DNA of 9,097 nucleotides from Verrucomicrobiales bacterium. GTDB taxonomy: Bacteria > Verrucomicrobiota > Verrucomicrobiia > Limisphaerales > UBA9464. The DNA is taken from contig DLVS01000393.1 in assembly GCA_003445095.1 (NCBI GenBank), forward strand, positions 1 through 9,097, given 5' to 3'. How positions within the stretch are numbered: the stretch's first letter is position 1; each line of letters begins with the position of its first letter. Below the pieces are notes generated by a model that was given only the letters and a program-made list of their open reading frames with translations, made no database searches and was not told the DNA's origin. Below, piece by piece: positions 6,587-9,097 of the stretch. A program made the position numbers and the translations under genes.

Positions 6587-7972
6587 ATGGAACCATTGAC
6601 CTGGCTGTATGTGGGGGGCGCCGTGCTGCTGCTCTTCGGGGCGAGCATCTTCGTCCATGAGTACGGTCATTATTGGATGGCCCGCCGGCGCCGCATGATT
6701 GTGTTGGGTTTTGCGATTGGATTCGGCCCGAAGATTTTCTCGTGGTTCCGCGATGGCATCGAATGGTCGGTTCGATGGATTCCCGCCGGCGGATTCGTGA
6801 AGCTGCCCCAAATGATCACTTCCGAAGCCATTGAAGGAAAAGCCTCCGGAGATATTCCTCCCGCTTCTCCGTGGTCTCGAATCCTAGTCGCTCTCGCGGG
6901 GCCCGTGATGAACCTCATTTTCGCCCTGGCGATTGCTTGTGTGATTTGGGTGATCGGACTCCCGATTCTCGTCAATCCCCCGGTGATCGGGCCCGTGGAC
7001 GCGACCTCAACCGAAGGAAAACTGGGGGTCCGCGGCGGCGATCGCATTGTCGAGGTCAACGGCCATCGGGTGAACTCTTGGCAGGACATCAATCTCGAGG
7101 TGATCACGGCCTTGACTAACGTGGTGCCCGTTACTGTGGAGCGCGGAGGCCAGCGAATCACGTTTCAATTGCCGACCAAGCGATCGGAGGCCTTGGGACT
7201 CAAGTGGCTCGACCTCGAACCTCAGGAACGCCCGATCATCGGCCTCGTCCAACCCGGGATGCCGGCCGAGAAAGTCGGGCTGAAAACCGGCGACAAATTT
7301 CTCTCGTTCGATGGGGTGTACGTCCTCAATCAGGAACACCTCAGCGAAGTCATCAACAAAGGTCAGGGGCGTCCATGCGAAGTGGTGGTCGAACGTGACG
7401 GTAAGAAGCTCGAGTTTACCGTTACTCCGGTGTTTGATGCCGAGGCCAAGCGGGGCCGAATTGGTGTCGGTTTCGCCGGGGGCCATTACGAGGTCCAGCG
7501 CCCCGGCCCGAATCCGATCGAGCAGTTCTCAAAGGTCCTCAACTTGATGGGAAAGACGTTCTCGGCGCTGTTTCACTCGAAGGAGACGGGGGTAACGGCC
7601 AAGGACATGAGCGGCCCAGTAGGTATCCTCGGAAAGCTTGCGGTGGATGTTAACACCGATTACCGGCTCGCCCTCGATTTCATGGTGATGCTCAACATCA
7701 ACCTCGCGTTGCTCAATTTGCTCCCCCTGCCGGTGCTTGATGGCGGACACATCCTTATGGCGTTGTACGAGCTCATCACCCGTCGGCGAGTGGGAGTGCG
7801 TTTCCAGGAGGTCGTGACTACTGGATTCGCGGTTTTGCTGATTTCGTTCATGCTGTACGTGACGTTTTACGACATTCGCCGGGCCTCGTTGTTTGGTCAG
7901 TTGCTGAGGCAAAAGAATGTGATTGAACATCCGGTGGCGACTCCGGAGAAGGCTTCCCCAACGCCGCCTTAA
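6587..7972 (+). CDS. rseP: RseP-type site-2 intramembrane zinc metalloprotease
   Basis: A 461-residue inner-membrane protease (E. coli RseP is 450) that cuts transmembrane segments, classically anti-sigma factors after a first cut and remnant signal peptides. The first membrane segment (about 7-23) leads into the zinc motif HEYGH at 24-28. A second segment spans about 98-124. Two PDZ domains follow in the extracytoplasmic part, about 132-195 (GVRGGDRIVEVNG) and 214-283 (GLKTGDKFLSFDG). The C-terminal membrane part has the second metal-binding motif NLLPLPVLDGG at 377-387, with Asp385 as third zinc ligand, and a last segment at about 411-427. All catalytic residues are present. ATG at 6587 puts the HExxH at the usual distance from the N-terminus. 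No Shine-Dalgarno sequence is seen. ispG follows after 132 bases on the same strand; rseP is often linked to isoprenoid and envelope genes. No anti-sigma factor gene is in the window, so the substrate is unknown. Confidence 0.95.
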   Translation: MEPLTWLYVGGAVLLLFGASIFVHEYGHYWMARRRRMIVLGFAIGFGPKIFSWFRDGIEWSVRWIPAGGFVKLPQMITSEAIEGKASGDIPPASPWSRILVALAGPVMNLIFALAIACVIWVIGLPILVNPPVIGPVDATSTEGKLGVRGGDRIVEVNGHRVNSWQDINLEVITALTNVVPVTVERGGQRITFQLPTKRSEALGLKWLDLEPQERPIIGLVQPGMPAEKVGLKTGDKFLSFDGVYVLNQEHLSEVINKGQGRPCEVVVERDGKKLEFTVTPVFDAEAKRGRIGVGFAGGHYEVQRPGPNPIEQFSKVLNLMGKTFSALFHSKETGVTAKDMSGPVGILGKLAVDVNTDYRLALDFMVMLNINLALLNLLPLPVLDGGHILMALYELITRRRVGVRFQEVVTTGFAVLLISFMLYVTFYDIRRASLFGQLLRQKNVIEHPVATPEKASPTPP

Positions 7973-8104
7973 GCGTCCACAGCCCTGGCTTCGGTTTCAG
8001 TAACCTAACCGCCGCCAAGTTCGGGACTCGCCCCACAACAAAGGCGGGGCAGTTTCCTGGTTTCCCAAGGTCCGAATTCAGCTTAAACTGCCTTTCGTAT
8101 TTCG
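7973..8104 (+). promoter_or_regulatory. rseP-ispG intergenic leader with two mutually exclusive hairpins
   Basis: Two inverted repeats compete for the same bases. Hairpin 1 pairs GCCCC (8030-8034) with GGGGC (8046-8050). Hairpin 2 pairs GGGGCAGTTT (8046-8055) with AAACTGCCTT (8085-8094), eight Watson-Crick pairs plus two G-U at its base, with a 29-base loop. Hairpin 2 ends about 10 bases before the ispG ATG and is followed by only a few pyrimidines. The pattern could be an attenuator or a translation-blocking structure for ispG, but the stems are short and coincidence is possible. No known riboswitch class is recognised. Confidence 0.3.
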
Positions 8105-9097
8105 ATGAGTTATTGCTCGTCCCTCTGGTCTTACCATCGTCGGCCGACCCGTGAGGTCGCCGTCGGCGATCCTGCCCGCGGCGGAGTCGTGATCGGCGGC
8201 GCCCATCCTGTCGTCAAGCAGTCCATGCTTACGTGTGACACGATGAACACGGCCGAGTGTGTCCAACAGACACTCGATTTAGTTGCCGTCGGTTGCCAGA
8301 TCGTCCGAATCACCGCGCCCACGGTCAAAGATGCAGCTAACCTCGAGTTGATCGTCAGGGAGCTCCGCGCCCGCAACTGCCACGTCCCCATTGTGGCCGA
8401 TATCCATTTCAAACCGGATGCTGCCCTGGAAGCCGTGAAGTGGGTCGAAAAGGTCCGTATCAATCCAGGCAACTATGCCGACTCGAAGAAATTTGCCGTC
8501 AAGGAATATACCGATGACGCCTACGCGGCTGAGTTGCGTCGGATCGAAGAGAAGTTCACGCCGCTCGTACTCGAGGCCAAACGCCTTGGTCGCGCCCTGC
8601 GGATTGGTACCAATCACGGCTCGCTGAGCGACCGCATCATGAACCGTTACGGCGATTCGCCGCTCGGCATGGTGGAAAGCGCGCTCGAGTTCGCCCGCAT
8701 TTGCCGGCAGCACGATTTTCACAACTTCGTGTTCTCGATGAAGTCTTCGAACCCGAAGGTCATGATCGAGTGCTACCGATTGTTGGCGGCCCGCCTCGAT
8801 CAGGAAGGCCCTGATTGGAACTATCCCCTGCACCTCGGAGTCACCGAAGCCGGCGAAGGCGAGGATGGCCGGATCAAGTCGGCCATCGGGATCGGTTCTC
8901 TGCTCTGCGATGGGCTGGGCGATACGATCCGCGTCTCGCTTACCGAAGACAGCCCGCGCGAAATTGCGGTCTGCAATGATTTGCTGAAGCAGATTCCCCA
9001 TCTGACCCACGTAAGGTCCGATCGCGAGGGAGTGCCAGCTTCCTGGGACCCGTTTGTTTTCGAGCGTCGCGAAACTGCCGAGGCCGATTTGGGTGAC
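8105..9097 (+). CDS. ispG: IspG (GcpE), 4-hydroxy-3-methylbut-2-enyl-diphosphate synthase, long form, 5' part
   Basis: The first 331 residues of the [4Fe-4S] enzyme that converts 2-C-methyl-erythritol 2,4-cyclodiphosphate to HMBPP in the MEP isoprenoid pathway; the gene runs off the window. The N-terminus (YCSSL...RRPTREVAVGD) is characteristic of the long form known from Chlamydiae, Bacteroidota, plants and relatives, which carries an extra domain between the TIM barrel and the iron-sulfur domain. Barrel motifs are all visible: QSMLT at 39-43, VRIT 67-70, VADIHF 97-102, RINPGN 118-123, RIGTNHGSLSDR 166-177, SMKSSN 211-216, LGVTEAG 244-250 and the KSAIGIGSLLCDGLGDTIRVSLT stretch at 258-280. 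From about 285 the extra domain begins. The Cys ligands of the cluster lie further on and are not in view. ATG at 8105 matches the family N-terminus although no Shine-Dalgarno sequence precedes it. It follows rseP by 132 bases on the same strand. Confidence 0.95.
   Translation, partial: MSYCSSLWSYHRRPTREVAVGDPARGGVVIGGAHPVVKQSMLTCDTMNTAECVQQTLDLVAVGCQIVRITAPTVKDAANLELIVRELRARNCHVPIVADIHFKPDAALEAVKWVEKVRINPGNYADSKKFAVKEYTDDAYAAELRRIEEKFTPLVLEAKRLGRALRIGTNHGSLSDRIMNRYGDSPLGMVESALEFARICRQHDFHNFVFSMKSSNPKVMIECYRLLAARLDQEGPDWNYPLHLGVTEAGEGEDGRIKSAIGIGSLLCDGLGDTIRVSLTEDSPREIAVCNDLLKQIPHLTHVRSDREGVPASWDPFVFERRETAEADLGD

Noticed and set aside
6280..6648. N-terminal extension of EngB, giving a 337-residue protein
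   Set aside because: The frame is open, but it would overlap the start of rseP, has no family match, and the family starts about 25-30 residues before the G1 motif, which fits 6279.
8279..9010. Minus-strand open frame (243 codons) antisense to ispG
   Set aside because: The opposite strand encodes unmistakable IspG motifs throughout, so the frame is a codon-bias shadow.

Overview
The window (9,097 bases, GC-rich except for its first 83 bases) carries four complete genes with recognisable families, one complete gene of an unnamed exporter-associated family, and two partial genes at the edges. The long-form IspG, its position directly after rseP, the GC-rich composition, the lack of Shine-Dalgarno sequences at every start, and a heptad-type intergenic repeat together suggest a member of the PVC group, most likely Verrucomicrobiota. 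That placement is an inference; no rRNA or other decisive marker is present.

Layout. Bases 1-83 are a T-rich low-complexity stretch fused to the 3' end of a queD gene (+ strand, ends 252); the T tract replaces the expected upstream part of the gene and looks like a contig-end artefact. After a convergent gap (253-436), the minus strand carries a block read right to left: engB (5635-6279), a 310-base gap, a 710-residue signal-peptide-bearing membrane protein (3192-5324), an ABC ATPase 18 bases further on (2223-3173), and a two-halved ABC-2 permease (437-2104). The last two are separated by 118 bases holding an imperfect inverted repeat made of about 7-base units. On the plus strand, divergent from engB across 307 bases, lie rseP (6587-7972) and, 132 bases on, ispG (8105 to beyond the end).

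How the genes work together. The three left-hand minus-strand genes read as one ABC-2 exporter module: an ATPase, a fused double permease, and a large extracytoplasmic protein with a membrane hairpin in its middle. Its substrate cannot be told from sequence. engB is a ribosome-assembly GTPase that may or may not share a transcript with the exporter. rseP (intramembrane site-2 protease) and ispG (MEP isoprenoid pathway) form a second, envelope/isoprenoid-related unit. queD belongs to the queuosine/7-deazaguanine precursor pathway.

I did not find a clearly novel defence or mobile system, CRISPR array, tRNA or rRNA. The points most worth checking are the exporter module with its unnamed 710-residue partner, the heptad inverted repeat inside that operon, and two mutually exclusive hairpins in front of ispG.
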